DNA from: Botryotinia globosa
Lineage: Eukaryota; Ascomycota; Leotiomycetes; Helotiales; Sclerotiniaceae
DNA length: 64,000 bases
Assembly: GCA_014898425.1 (NCBI GenBank)
Contig: RCSZ01000011.1
Location: 1,052,501 to 1,116,500, forward strand
Direction: 5' to 3'
In this document: in pieces, positions 22,376 to 33,622 of the stretch
How the letters are laid out: every line of letters begins with the position of its first letter
How positions within the stretch are numbered: position 1 is the first letter of the stretch
The notes under the pieces: generated by a model
What the model saw: only the letters and a program-made list of their open reading frames with translations
Told to the model about the DNA's origin: nothing
Database searches by the model: none
Position numbers and translations under genes: made by a program

Positions 22376-23713
22376 CGTAAAGTCTAGCGATGAATTCCAG
22401 ATCGTAAAGATATCTAAGAAGAAGAAACTGTAACATCCTCATGGAGGTGTTGAGCCTTTATAACGAAAAGTCTGGCCCGCATCAAAATTCAGACCCTGAT
22501 TGTACAGTTGTATCCCATATCAACGTCTCTCCCATATCTATCACAAATTTCAGCATGGTGATTGTTCCTCCGGGTGCCTAACCATGCGATTACTACCATG
22601 AAAAACATGGTATATGATGTACGAACTGAGGGGATATTCAGGAACGACAACAAGGAAAGGCCGAGCATAACGCCTTGGACCTTGTTTATGTTGTGAAAAT
22701 GCAGTGTTCAAATATTTGCTCAGCTTTTGAATATCTTAGATTTTTCCATATCATAGCACTAACCGACTACATGATCGGAGATTTGCACGAACACGTTGTC
22801 GACCCTATTGAATTCTTGTGTAGAACGTGATCATGATCTGATTCTTATCATATCGTATCTTGAAATAATTCTCGTTGTTTGCTTCATTGAATTGAAGGGG
22901 TGAAGTAAGTTACACAAAACCCGTTGATATGCGACTCTTTTTCTGAACAGCACTCATCAGTTCAGAGTAGAGCACAGTGCTAATATCTCAAGCAACATGT
23001 TGAAGGCAAATCAGTCCCAGTGGGCAGCTGGACATGAAAATTACAGGAGAAAATACTTGAACGACTCAACTTAGGTAACAAACGAGAACATGTAATGCAG
23101 GATCCCGCAGAAGCTTGCCTCGGCCGTTTGCAGGAAAAACATGCAAATTTCATGGAATTCACCAAGCAGATATTCCAGCAAATGAAATCTGTAGTGTTAG
23201 TATCCTTCTCGGGTTTGTCCTAGCCTCAAGTAGTCACCGAGGAGGTAGCGTTTGTGTAGCTAGGTAGGGATGGTACCATCGTCAGATGTAGACCAGACCT
23301 TTTCAACCAGAAATTTGCCAGTCGCGGAGTACAACATGTGTTACATAATCGTGGATATCTTTTAACATCATTCAAAGACTTGATATGGTATGATAAAGCT
23401 TCAATTGGTTCTCTGCCAATGAAATATACCACCAGTTCTTCAAATGACAATCGTCATCACCGACGTGAGAGGATTGAACAGAATATGATACCGCAGAACA
23501 CATAAGCTTCTCACAATATCACGATGTGATTATCTCTTAGGAAACGAGGAAGAATATATTATGAAATTATATCATTGTTGCTAGCTCAATACTTTGCAGT
23601 CATTATGATTCATCATCAACCTAGGACTAATAGGACATCCGAAATTATTTCGCCATACACAGCCGACGTTCGCATTACTCAAAGTGCAGACATCATTGAG
23701 TCTTTGAGACAAT
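22376..23713. other. 1.3-kb intergenic, no gene seen
   Basis: It holds the promoter of the Cys-rich secreted protein gene on the left and the 3' flank of the KGG-motif gene on the right. Frames are short and carry no family signal. Confidence 0.35.
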
Positions 23714-24169
23714 CTAAGAAGCTTGTCCTCCCTTCTTGCCAGCCTCGACTGGATCAACCTTTCCGTGTGCAAATTCTGGAATGGACCGTTAGCATCGAAA
23801 TTTGTGAATCAGGAGAAGTCTGTTGGAATAAAGACATACCGCCTTTGCCACTACCACTGCTGCCAGTGGTGGAGGGGCTCTCGGTGCCTTCGTCACTGGT
23901 AGGTCCACCCTTGGCTCCAGCTTCCTGTGATGAGGGAAGACTGATTAGCAGGTTGAAACACATGAAGAATACAAATTTCTGAACAGGCAATAGGAGTGAT
24001 TCTTACCACTGGGTCGACTTGGCCGTGAGCAAACTCGCCAGTTCCAACTCTCTTGTCTGGAGTACCGTCCTCCTTAAGACCTCCGTGCTCTGAGAAAGGT
24101 ATTAGCAATGTCCATGCCAGACAGAGGGCGAAGACGTAACTTACCAGTTGGCTTGTATGTTCCGCTCAT
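23714..24169 (-). CDS. small duplicated GEFAHG/KGG-motif protein, 84 aa
   Basis: Four tiny exons on the minus strand: 24169-24145, 24089-24007, 23924-23840 and 23775-23714. All join in frame (255 nt including stop). The start is MSGTYKPTEHGGLKEDGTPD. The protein contains two copies of a module: GEFAHGQVDPVEAGAKGG (about residues 27-44) and GEFAHGKVDPVEAGKKGG (about residues 64-81), separated by a Ser/Thr/Gly-rich linker. The EAGxKGG ending resembles the KGG motif of stress-induced and conidiation proteins (con-10 type). It is hydrophilic and probably disordered, which would fit a desiccation or stress protectant, but that is inference. Intron 3 splits the second module at its first Gly, so the module may have duplicated with its exon. 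Confidence 0.85.
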
Positions 24170-26156
24170 TTTGAGATTGTTTGATGTTTTATTTGATATG
24201 TTGTTGGAGTTGTTGAACTATTTGAATGTTTGAGATGTGAATTATTTGTTGATGGTTTAAAAGTGTTTGAGTGGGAATACCCAAGTATATATAGCCATTT
24301 CAACCTCCTGCCTGCTTGATTCTTTCACCCGGAGCATAACTCCCGCTCAATATCGACAGGAGGGGTAAGTGAATGATCCTAAACTTGATTTGACTAGGCA
24401 ATAATTCAAGCAATACCTTGTTTTCGATCAAGCAGGTTCACTGTTGTTGCGCATTTTGCTATAACACTTATTAACGCAATGGTCCTGATATCATTTTATC
24501 ATGATGTCAATGGATCGTTACAAACCCTGCACCTGAAGCTTTTCCGAGTGGTAATTGGAAAAGATCTAGCTACCCCCCTGGTTGCCAATACCGGATTCTC
24601 AAAAAGCCATCAAAAAGGAAATCGTGGAGTTATCCTGGGGAAAACGAGAATGATGAAAAGGATTGATACTTAGATATTCTGACGTGGCAACCTGGAAATG
24701 CTAGGCAAGATCAACAAAACAAAAACAAGATCACGAATGCAAACGGCACGGCACAAACACGAACACACGATGGTGACGTGCATGATAATATGGGGATTCC
24801 ACGCTATCATGTGATCATCGCGATTTGATTGTTCTTGCCAAGAAAACACTTTAAGACATCAGAAAAATATGAAATGAACCAATGTTGATTGGTTCATTGA
24901 AACTTCTTAATTTCGTATGTATATGAATCTCATGAGTAAGGTACGAGCTATGTTGTTTTATGAAACGCGTCAAACGCATGGTAATGGGCCAGACCGACTG
25001 AGATGAGACGGAGTAAACTATCCTACCTGCTATACTTGACTTCTTGATCATCACTGCCCTCATTCGGCTCTGGCAATGAGGAAATAAAAAGGGATACTGC
25101 ATGATACGTCTCAAAGCTCGCGTTATTAATCCATCAGCGCGTATCATAGAACCAGCACCCTCACATCGATCTGCTAGGTCTCATTCTCCATCTTGGTTTG
25201 CGTTGCACACATTGGTCTAGAGCCTTTCTTCACTGACTTCCCTTCTCTCTCCTCTCTCTCTCCCTCTTTCCTCCCTCGATTCTCTTCTTTTGCCAAGAAG
25301 AGAAGAGGAGAAATGTTCCGTTCCCCCCAAATCATATGATATAGTTATACATTGACATTATCAAACTATACAACTCTGTATACACCTGACAAAGAGGTAA
25401 GATGCCTCACGGCATACAAAAATCTCACAAAACCTCAACCCAAAGTTTTCTCGCAAGCTGTAGAATGTGAGTTCTCAAGTGAGACTGTAATATCAAAGCA
25501 GCAACACAATGTTTCTCGCAGGTTCTAAAACATGACCTATCAAGTGAGATTGTAGTAAACCTGCGTCAATATTGTCCGCAGATTTCTTTTCCGCTATCCC
25601 ACCCAAGTCTTTCACCACTTGAAGCGGTTCGCGATGTGCTTGTTGAAGAAGGGACAATGAATGGATGAAACAAAGATGAAACGACCACTGGCATTCATGA
25701 AATGGTGGACTTAAATCTTCTAGTAGATTCATGTAGCATGAAAACTTTCGACGCCTCATCTTCTATATGACTTTCAAAATTCACTATCTTGTATGGCAGG
25801 AAGCTGTATACCCTCAATTTGAAGCCACATGAGAAGTATGGATTCAATACAAGGTATTGCTGTAGTCGAGCAATAATATCTTCGTCCACTCATTGCCAAC
25901 ATCATACTGTACTTTTGTAGATTTTTCAATTAAAGACCTTTATTTTGATTTGTCAAGGAACCTTGTCGTCTACTGTACCAAAGACAAACCCAATACAGCA
26001 TAGCATCTCAATGCCTCTCAGGCGAATCCATACCATCCAAATATATGAAAACCCCAAGTAGCGTAACCGACAAACCACATCACCACATCAACAATTCACT
26101 CCTCCGTACCAATTTCCAATTCCCACACCCTCCCAACATAAAAGGTCCCAGAAATC
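24170..26156. other. 2-kb intergenic region
   Basis: I see no convincing gene. Frames of 60-98 codons on the minus strand (24851-25889) do not join into a recognisable protein. A pyrimidine-rich stretch lies near 25225-25275. Two related segments of about 65 bp, around 25443 and 25507, both contain TTTCTCGCA and TCAAGTGAGA, forming an imperfect tandem repeat. Confidence 0.35.
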
Positions 26157-26773
26157 ATGAAACCGCACTCATGGCTCGACATCTTCCGCAGTAAGAAAGT
26201 ACTCTCAAGAAGCGCTTCCACACCTACAATGTCTTTCCCATCCGCACCCGCATCTTCACCTTCCAAAAACTCGCACCAAAACCCCTCGAAAAACAAAAAA
26301 TCCTCGCGCGCAGATAATCTCCCGGGTAGTTACAAGAGCCAATACGCACTCCCCGGCAGCGAAACCTCTGGACACGATTTCGAGATTTTCGAAGACCCGC
26401 GCTGTGCGATCTGCGATGGAGATCTGCCTCCTACCGAAGGACGTGAGTTTTCTCCTCTCCCCCATCCCCTCTCCCCACCTCTATCTTACTAACCCCCACC
26501 CCAGCACAATCCCACCTGACCCCCCAACTCTGCGCGTCCTGCCACCTGCAAGTCACGCATCTCAAGAACGAGCGCGAGAAGCTCCTCCGTCAGCAGCGCA
26601 AAAAACAGCTCGCCCAAATGCACGAGGCGCTCGAAGCGGTTTCCGCACAGGCCGAGTTGAGACGCGTGTTGACGGATGGGAATGAGAGGTTACGGGGAGA
26701 AATCGAGGAGATAGAGAGGGAGATTGGGGGAGTGCAGGGAGGAGTGAGTGAGGAGATGAGGAGCGAGGGTTAG
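26157..26773 (+). CDS. zinc-ribbon plus coiled-coil hypothetical protein, 184 aa
   Basis: Two exons, 26157-26442 and 26505-26773, joined in phase 1 (GTGAGT...CAG). After a basic Ser-rich N-terminus there is CAICDGDLP (about residue 83), and across the splice LCASCHLQV. This makes a C-x2-C...C-x2-C zinc-binding pair that is complete only in the spliced product. The rest is a highly charged coiled coil (HLKNEREKLLRQQRKKQLAQ onward to the end). There is no signal peptide. Similar short fungal proteins are unnamed; function unknown, perhaps a scaffold. Confidence 0.8.
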
Positions 26774-27644
26774 GGTGGTAGAGAGGGAGTTTTATGAGGG
26801 GATATGATGGAGGTGTGGGGGTATGGCTTTGCTTATGATGATGACGATGTGTCATACATGCCCAACTACAGTTTCCAGATATTTGCAGGACAGGATGGTA
26901 CGCGAAGAATATGCCGCGGAGCTCGCAGTGGTACTGAGCAGATAGATGATTTTGCGGTTTTATGATACCCAGGCTGGCGTTTGCTGTTGGGATTTTGATG
27001 AGGTCAGGTCACCCATTAGTTATGTGGATGAACTGATGAGAGATTCTTCACTCGCTTCAAGTTTTCTAATACATGCTATTTCCTAATCTTTGGCCCCAAG
27101 CCGTGATTTTACTTTATTTGTTTGAGCTGTGATGAATCAATCACTTTGTGAATAACAAAGCATCTGAACCAGTATTCAAATGATTATCGGCAACTGTATG
27201 TATTGTGTCCCATCATTCCATGCAACCAACGGTGGCACACTCACATACATTCACGTCACACAAATCCATGCTTCTACATCTATTTGATGATATGTTATTG
27301 AATTCCTCGTATACTATTGAATGTCTAACGCTTGCGTGTAAGGATAGGTATTGTTCGGTATCATTTCCTTGCAGTAGAAAATCTTTCAACGAACCATCCA
27401 TCAACCATTCGAACCTTTCTCTCATATGTACCAGTATTCTTCACTACCTACCCCTGGAAACGGCCCCCAGTATCCATGATCCAAAAACAAAAAAACGGCC
27501 CGAAAGGAAACACAAAGTTAGGAAACCAGGGTATCATTCCCAAACTCGCTCTGCTCCGTTGTAAATGCAATATCCACCCCTCAAATCACCGAAAGTCGTT
27601 TCCGAAGCTGGAAACACCCCTTCGATACAACCATTCCTCCCCAT
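26774..27644. other. convergent spacer, no gene seen
   Basis: This is the 3' flank of both the zinc-ribbon gene and the TBC gene. The plus-strand frames at 27205-27664 are antisense-like and have no family features. Confidence 0.35.
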
Positions 27645-30600
27645 CTAATCCACTTCATCATTGACTGGCATTGGCGACCTAACTGTTAATTCGGCCGATT
27701 CATCACTCCCGGTATCCTTATCCTTCGTTGGCGAAGATATTGAAATTTCCGGACTCGACCCTAACGCCGCGGCTCTCTCAGCTCTCTCAGCTTTGCGTGC
27801 TGCATTCCTTGCCTCTCGCTGTTTAACTAAATCCTTTTCCGCCTCAATAGCCCTTGCTCTTCTAATTTCAATCTCATCTCTCTTAACTACTTTGCGTAAA
27901 CCTTCCGAAGCATGAATCAATCCATCGATACTGATCGCGTGATTCGTCATTTGATGATTGATGTATGTGTAAACATTTGCAGGCGACGAGCATTGCAGTA
28001 ATTGTTGTTCATTTAGTTTCAATAGAGCGAGTGCGACCTGGAAGAGAAATGTGCTACCATCATTCATACAGAGCACGACGTCCCATACTCTGAATAAGGC
28101 TTCGGCTGATAAGCAATCAGTGAAGACACTGAGGAACCATTGAAAAGTGAGGGCTTCGAGCTCGATACAGAGGTCGTCTAGATGCTGGGACAATCTTGGC
28201 AGAATCTCGGAGACGTATTGTCGCAAGACTTGTTGATCTGCTCTAGAAGCTAGAAGACTGTGATCGTAGTATCCAGGTGGTAAGGTATGCTCAATGATGC
28301 TAGTCAAGACCCAGAAAGCATCCTCTGCAGTTGGCATGATAAGCAATAAACATGCAGTAATTAAGTTCATCCCTTGACAATACCCAACTTCATGATTTCT
28401 TCTCGAGTAGGCTAAGAGTACCTCGTTGAGCTTAGCGACTCCAGGACCTTTTCGAAAATAAATATTATCCGTCAAGGTACGATTGATATCCATTTGAATT
28501 TGGGCAACAACTACCGGATCATCATCTTCCTCACTACGAGCTATCAAATCATCATAGTAACCTGGGATGCGCATTGCAGAAGCTCCAGAGCACTCGGCCC
28601 AAATTTTGGCTCTGTATGCTACTGGAATACCACCAAGGACCAGATTTTTAAATTCATTCCACTTAGCACGGCCAACCTTTCCTTTATTGCCCAAACCAGA
28701 AACGCCAATCATCTCTCCATCTGCTAAGCTTGCTTCGGGCATAACTGGTATAGGTCGATGAGACCGTGAATCTGTATTCAAGGCAAGAGCGGCAGCAGCA
28801 GCCTCTCCTTCACGTTTACGTTCGGCCCTGACTTTGCGAAGGAAATCGTTCCATCGTACTGTTTTGTCTCTTTGAAGAGAATCATGAACTTCGCCCAGTT
28901 GTTGTAGCAATAGCTTCACAGGTTCAGTATCTTCTGGTGTAGGATCTGGTGTAGAAGTCGTTGAGGGTGTAGGCTTGGAGATTGTGGCGGCATCTGATGC
29001 GATAGACAATGCAGGGGCTGATGTAGTTGCCAAGGGAACAAATCCTCTTTCTTCGGTTAATATTCCAGGAGATCTTGGCACCTCGCCTCCTTCCATGACT
29101 TCAAAGGCAGGCATACTACCCGATGGTGTATGAGCTAGCAGTTCTGTGGGAAATGTTGCTATTTTGAGATAGTCTTGCCAACGTTTGACTGGCTTATCTT
29201 CATCATCAACCTTGTCGTCAGTTGCTGTGGACCCGGGTGAACCAGGTCGAAGATCATCGATATCATCACCTTCAGTCACTGCCGCAGAGATAGTGCTACT
29301 CCTCCCACCACTGAGCATCTCTACGCGACTACCTCTCTTTCCTTTTTGCATCCTCTCAGCGGCTTCTCTTTGTCTTTTCTTGCGTCGCTGATCATATATA
29401 AATCCGAACCGGTCAGTCAGAAAATCTGGATTATTATAGTTTCTATATTGCATCAAGGTTGGTGGCTGATCTTCTGGTGCTAAAATTGTATCCATTTCGA
29501 CGGGACCAAAATTCTCCCTAACCGTGGTACTAGAGCCCTGTGGACTAGACCCCATCGTATCCCACCTCTCCTGGGCAGCAACAGTCGTATTTTGTGTCAA
29601 TGGGGTAGGATTACGAAGGGCTCTAGAGTTCATCTTCGGTACCGCCCGAGCAGAAGTTGTGGACTTGGTACTAGTTGTAGAAGGGGTTCGACCCGATGGT
29701 TCAGTTTCGGCACTGTTCGATCTGCCGCGATCTGTTTTACCATCCGGATCACGAACAGTCGCTGTACCGGCAACAAGCTTTAGTGCCAAAGTTGCTAGAC
29801 TAGACTGTTTCCTTTGTCGATTGCCAGCTATTGAACCACTGCTGGGAGGTCGGCTCAAGCTTTCCAGGGAGGACACAGCATCTGGTGGGTGGAAAATATC
29901 ATTTTGCAGAATTGTGCGTCGGCCTGGACCCCCACTACGTGCGTGAGCGGTTGCGCCGTTGGTGATCACATCTCCATTTATGCTGCTTGCCCGGCTGGTT
30001 GTACGACTTGTCTTACTTGTCCCACCCCAAATATAATCCTTCCATCCTCTTGACGTTCCAGTGTTTGGTTTACCTGGCGAAGGCTCTTTGGCGCGTATTG
30101 TAGCATCATTTTCCAAACTATCCAATTCACCTGCGACCACTGTTTCACCCATAGCATCATTCATCAGATCCTCTAATGCAGATTCGCTTGGTGCAACTGG
30201 GGCACCCGTGAGTTTTCGCTCGCCTTCGATGGCCCGCAGACGAGTTTCTAAGTCCAAGTTCGATAAACCGCATTCCAAGATAATCTTTCTCAATGATCTT
30301 TCTCTTTCTTCTGCTTTGCGTCTGAGAGCAGCTATTTGCGCATCTCGTCGAGCTAAATCCTCTGCTATTTGCCTGACCAACTTGACAGCTCCATTCCTTG
30401 CTATCAATCTCTCAATGTGTTCATCGTTTGCATGATGCACTGACCCAGGTACTTGAGAGGAGCCCAATGGTGCATCGTCGAACAAGGCAGAACGGCTGTG
30501 CCAAGAAGGGGAGGATGTAGTTAAGCTATCGACAATTGAAGCTGCGGCAGAAGCCTTTCGATTCGCGATTCCATCGTTTGTAGGCAGTATGAAGTGGGAT

Positions 30601-31040
30601 CGTTCTTGTGTTGGCGAATCACCCGAGAATGAGGGGAATGAAGTTAATGATTTATCCGATATCGATGATGCGGAACTCGATATTTGCGAAGCCAATCTTC
30701 GTGACTTTCCACGTACTGTCTGCGACCGTTGACTCCTCATCGAGGCGGCTGAAGCTGTCCTGGAAAGATGCCCCGTGATATCATTTTCCATCACTATTGT
30801 ATCGTGGTTGATATCAACAAATGAATCCTCCCATTTGTTCCAATTGTATTCACTTTTCTCGTGAAATCTCAAGATAGAATTTGTAAAAGATTGGGAAGGA
30901 GAAGAAACATAAGAAGATTCTGTAAAGGCTGGAGTTTGAAATAAGAAAAATTGACCGTGTAATGTATGGGAATTAGTAGGTAATGTTGATTTACATTCGT
31001 AGTCGCTCCATGCCTTTTTTGTTAATAAAGGTCGAGACAT
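27645..31040 (-). CDS. TBC-domain Rab GTPase-activating protein, 1131 aa
   Basis: A single long exon. I chose the ATG at 31040 (MSRPLLTKKAWSDYE); the frame is open to 31136, but that stretch contains an intron-like GTATGT (31128)...CAG (31083), so it is probably 5' UTR. The N-terminal 600 residues are Ser/Thr-rich and disordered, with a coiled coil near residues 215-280 (RDAQIAALRRKAEERERSL). The TBC domain begins at GIPVAYRAKIW (about residue 804) and has the two catalytic fingers: IQMDINRT (Arg finger, about 847-854) and YCQGMN (Gln finger, about 887). It ends in a charged helix after about 1045. TBC proteins accelerate GTP hydrolysis on Rab proteins in membrane traffic. It resembles the Gyp/Msb3-type long fungal members; the exact Rab is unknown. 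Confidence 0.95.
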   Translation of the reverse strand: MSRPLLTKKAWSDYECKSTLPTNSHTLHGQFFLFQTPAFTESSYVSSPSQSFTNSILRFHEKSEYNWNKWEDSFVDINHDTIVMENDITGHLSRTASAASMRSQRSQTVRGKSRRLASQISSSASSISDKSLTSFPSFSGDSPTQERSHFILPTNDGIANRKASAAASIVDSLTTSSPSWHSRSALFDDAPLGSSQVPGSVHHANDEHIERLIARNGAVKLVRQIAEDLARRDAQIAALRRKAEERERSLRKIILECGLSNLDLETRLRAIEGERKLTGAPVAPSESALEDLMNDAMGETVVAGELDSLENDATIRAKEPSPGKPNTGTSRGWKDYIWGGTSKTSRTTSRASSINGDVITNGATAHARSGGPGRRTILQNDIFHPPDAVSSLESLSRPPSSGSIAGNRQRKQSSLATLALKLVAGTATVRDPDGKTDRGRSNSAETEPSGRTPSTTSTKSTTSARAVPKMNSRALRNPTPLTQNTTVAAQERWDTMGSSPQGSSTTVRENFGPVEMDTILAPEDQPPTLMQYRNYNNPDFLTDRFGFIYDQRRKKRQREAAERMQKGKRGSRVEMLSGGRSSTISAAVTEGDDIDDLRPGSPGSTATDDKVDDEDKPVKRWQDYLKIATFPTELLAHTPSGSMPAFEVMEGGEVPRSPGILTEERGFVPLATTSAPALSIASDAATISKPTPSTTSTPDPTPEDTEPVKLLLQQLGEVHDSLQRDKTVRWNDFLRKVRAERKREGEAAAAALALNTDSRSHRPIPVMPEASLADGEMIGVSGLGNKGKVGRAKWNEFKNLVLGGIPVAYRAKIWAECSGASAMRIPGYYDDLIARSEEDDDPVVVAQIQMDINRTLTDNIYFRKGPGVAKLNEVLLAYSRRNHEVGYCQGMNLITACLLLIMPTAEDAFWVLTSIIEHTLPPGYYDHSLLASRADQQVLRQYVSEILPRLSQHLDDLCIELEALTFQWFLSVFTDCLSAEALFRVWDVVLCMNDGSTFLFQVALALLKLNEQQLLQCSSPANVYTYINHQMTNHAISIDGLIHASEGLRKVVKRDEIEIRRARAIEAEKDLVKQREARNAARKAERAERAAALGSSPEISISSPTKDKDTGSDESAELTVRSPMPVNDEVD

Positions 31041-31653
31041 CATCATCACTGATAACTCGCGTATTTTGTGTAACACCGAGCACTGTCCAAAAAATCGAGG
31101 ATATGTAAAACAAGCAAAGGTTACATACACACACAAGTCAAACTAATAAGAGGGAAAAAAAGCAAAAAGGAAAAGGACTCACATATGGATTCGATGAGGT
31201 CTCATCAATTGTTATACAATCAACGAAGATATACAGTACACTGTTGTAGTATGGGATACCTAGGAACAATGATTCATGTTCTCTTAATATCGGAAGACGC
31301 AATTCTGCATTCTATGAGCCAATTTCTGTCTTGGAAATGGCGCATATGAATTTCTGTTGGGTTTATGCTTTCTTCTCTGCTAATAGATACCACCATAACC
31401 ATGTGTTGCAGAGTATCACTCTCAATCCGACTCTTTCCTTTGGTGATCGCACATGCAGACGCTCACTAGGTAGTAGGTCGGGTAGTTGATAATACATACT
31501 TCCATACTTTACATAGGGCGGCGAGGGCCGAGGCAATGGGAGATCTTTCCTTACCCCAGACTTTGTTCGGGAATACATACTTGCAGATTCCCCCGCCTTT
31601 TTATTTTACTCCCTACAGTATTACTCGAATAATGGAAACAATGTCTCTCTTGT

Positions 31654-31663
31654 TACCTAGGTA
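31654..31663. repeat. TACCTAGGTA palindrome (example of recurrent motif)
   Basis: This is one of five exact copies seen between genes: 31654, 39859, 42967, 44558 and 63340. A near copy (TGCCTAGGTA) lies around 49909. Role unknown. Confidence 0.8.
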
Positions 31664-31679
31664 GTTGAAGTTGTGAATC

Positions 31680-31716
31680 TTCTCTTTCTCTTTCTCTTTC
31701 TCTCTCTCTTTCTCTT
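31680..31716. repeat. pyrimidine (CTTTCT)n tract in SDR leader
   Basis: Repeated TCTCTTTC units give an uninterrupted pyrimidine run about 35 bp before the ATG at 31751. CT-rich leaders are common near transcription starts of filamentous fungal genes. Confidence 0.8.
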
Positions 31717-31750
31717 GTAATTTGTCAAACATAATCGTGGAATACCCAAC

Positions 31751-32799
31751 ATGTCGGCATCCGCAAAGAGAAGACTCGCAGCCCTTTCTGAGCAGCTCGT
31801 GAAACCCATTGAAGATCAGGGTAGCTTTGAAAATATCCCAATTCTTAAGAAAATTGCACCAGATTCAACGGGCCCGAGAGTTAAGGGAAAGGTGGTCATT
31901 GTGACAGGTGATTATTTCCTTTCCAGACCACTTTCTGTAGTATTGACATGTCTTTCAGGAACCAATAGTCCTTTGGGAATTGGACGAGCATCAGCACATC
32001 AATTTGCGCAGAATGGCGCAAGAGCTGTATACATATGCGATTACAATGATACGAATCTCGAAACTCATAAACGTGAACTTGTATCATTATACCCTGGTGT
32101 CGAAGTACACACGCGGAAGTTTGACGCAGCCGATGAACAATCCGTCAAGGAAGTTATTGATCATGCGGTGAAGACATATGGAAGACTGGATATTTTCTTT
32201 GCAAATGCGGGTATTGTAGGCACAAATAAAGTCTTTACAGATATTTCTGCAGATGAGTTTCTGTCTACTTTACGAACAAATGTTGTCAGGTAAAAGATCT
32301 ATAACTTTCCTAGAAGCAGACTGAGGACTAATTTCAAAATAGTGTCGCAATGGCGGCCAAATACTCGGCACCAGCTATGATGGTAACATCGCCAGATAAG
32401 CAATACCCATCCGGTAGTATAATAGCCACAGCTTCAGTTGCTGGTCTACGTTCCAATGCAGGGTCCAGCGATTATTCTGCCTCCAAATCTAGCGTCATCT
32501 CCTTGGCCCAAACGATATCCTATCAACTAGCAGGCACTGGAATTCGCGTCAACGCTATTTGTCCTGGCGTCATCGAAACAGGTATGACAGCACCTATGTA
32601 TGAAGCTGCACGAGCCAGGGGATCGGAAAAGAAGATTGGTCAATTAAATCCGCTAGGAAGAGGTGCACATGCCGATGAGGTAGCTAGGGTGGCATTGTTT
32701 TTAGGAAGTGAGGAGAGTAGTTATGTCAATGGTCAAGCTTGGGCTGTGGATGGGGGACTTAGTGCTGGTCATCCTTTCGTTCCAGGAAAGTTGGGTTAA
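31751..32799 (+). CDS. short-chain dehydrogenase/reductase, 314 aa
   Basis: Three exons, 31751-31907, 31959-32289 and 32343-32799, with both introns in frame (GTGATT...CAG; GTAAAA...TAG). The Rossmann motif crosses intron 1: [18 protein letters not shown] (TGxxxGIG). NAG is present in [10 protein letters not shown], followed by the catalytic Ser in IIATASVAG, and Tyr and Lys in [19 protein letters not shown] and the C-terminal [12 protein letters not shown] are classic for SDR. This is a complete, catalytically intact classical SDR. It has a 50-residue N-terminal extension ([16 protein letters not shown]...). Substrate unknown; probably NAD(P)-dependent oxidation or reduction of an alcohol or ketone in the cytosol. 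Confidence 0.94.
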
Positions 32800-33622
32800 G
32801 TCGGAGGTTGGTGAAGGCCAGAATCTCAAAGATGGGCTCATTATTCCATGATTTGCCAGTTTGGTGTGTTTCCCACCCAAATTCCAACCTGGAAGAAGAT
32901 CTAAAGCAATAATGTTATGTCACCTCAACCCTTGTTGCTTCCTGTTTCCCTATGGTGTCTCTCGGATTCCATTATTCCCTTCTTTACTTCGAATATGATT
33001 CCTAAAATTGCATTGTCTGGCACATACGACCATAGACTGAAGAGAATTGGGCATCCCGTCCGCTCTGCCATACACAAGCTTCAGATCGGTGGATTAGTAG
33101 TTGGGTGGGTGACCACCAGCGAATCCCCACTGTTGTATGTTTTATCTATTGTTTTGCCTTTTTGCTTTTGTTGGATCTTGACGGTGGTCTGTCTGGCATA
33201 TGAGAATTTGAAGACGCGTGGAAGAATTGGGGGATGTGGAATCGCGAGTGGAGCAAGAATGGAGACAAATGTGATATGTGTTTTGGGGTCTACCTTTTAT
33301 GTTTGTGGTCGGCGCAATGGTAATGATTGAAGTGAGATACCGAGGATTCCTGTGTGGAGGAATATCATAGAAAGAAGTAGGTACTTGGACACATACTGGA
33401 GCATTTTTAAGCATCGAGAAAGGTTGAAATGAAATTCGACTCGGCCAATCAAGGCTTTGTTATGAGATCCAGCCTTGTCCCGCTTTAATGGCTTTGCGCT
33501 AGTAACAAATTATCCACACTAGCTGCAAGGCTACGATAATACTTTTGTTTTCCGATAACAAGATTTAGCAAAATCATTCATCATCACTATAACATTAATA
33601 TCAACATATTTCTCCCTCAACA
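32800..33622. other. intergenic, no gene seen
   Basis: The plus frame at 32917-33330 is open for 137 codons and contains a hydrophobic stretch (SIVLPFCFCWILTVVCLAY), but no family signal, so I do not call it. It otherwise holds the promoter of BCD1. Confidence 0.3.

Larger units (their letters stand above)
31041..31750. other. divergent promoter region between TBC gene and SDR gene
   Basis: It contains a 46-nt probable 5' UTR intron of the TBC gene (31128-31083, minus). It also has one TACCTAGGTA palindrome (31654-31663) and a long CT tract (about 31680-31716) just before the SDR start. No gene is seen. Confidence 0.45.

Noticed and set aside
29524..29946. Plus-strand frame of 140 codons inside the TBC gene
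   Set aside because: Antisense shadow of the TBC coding exon.
31041..31136. Extra N-terminal residues of the TBC protein
   Set aside because: The stretch contains an intron-like GTATGT...CAG and reads as unlikely protein; the ATG cluster ending at 31040 is a better start.
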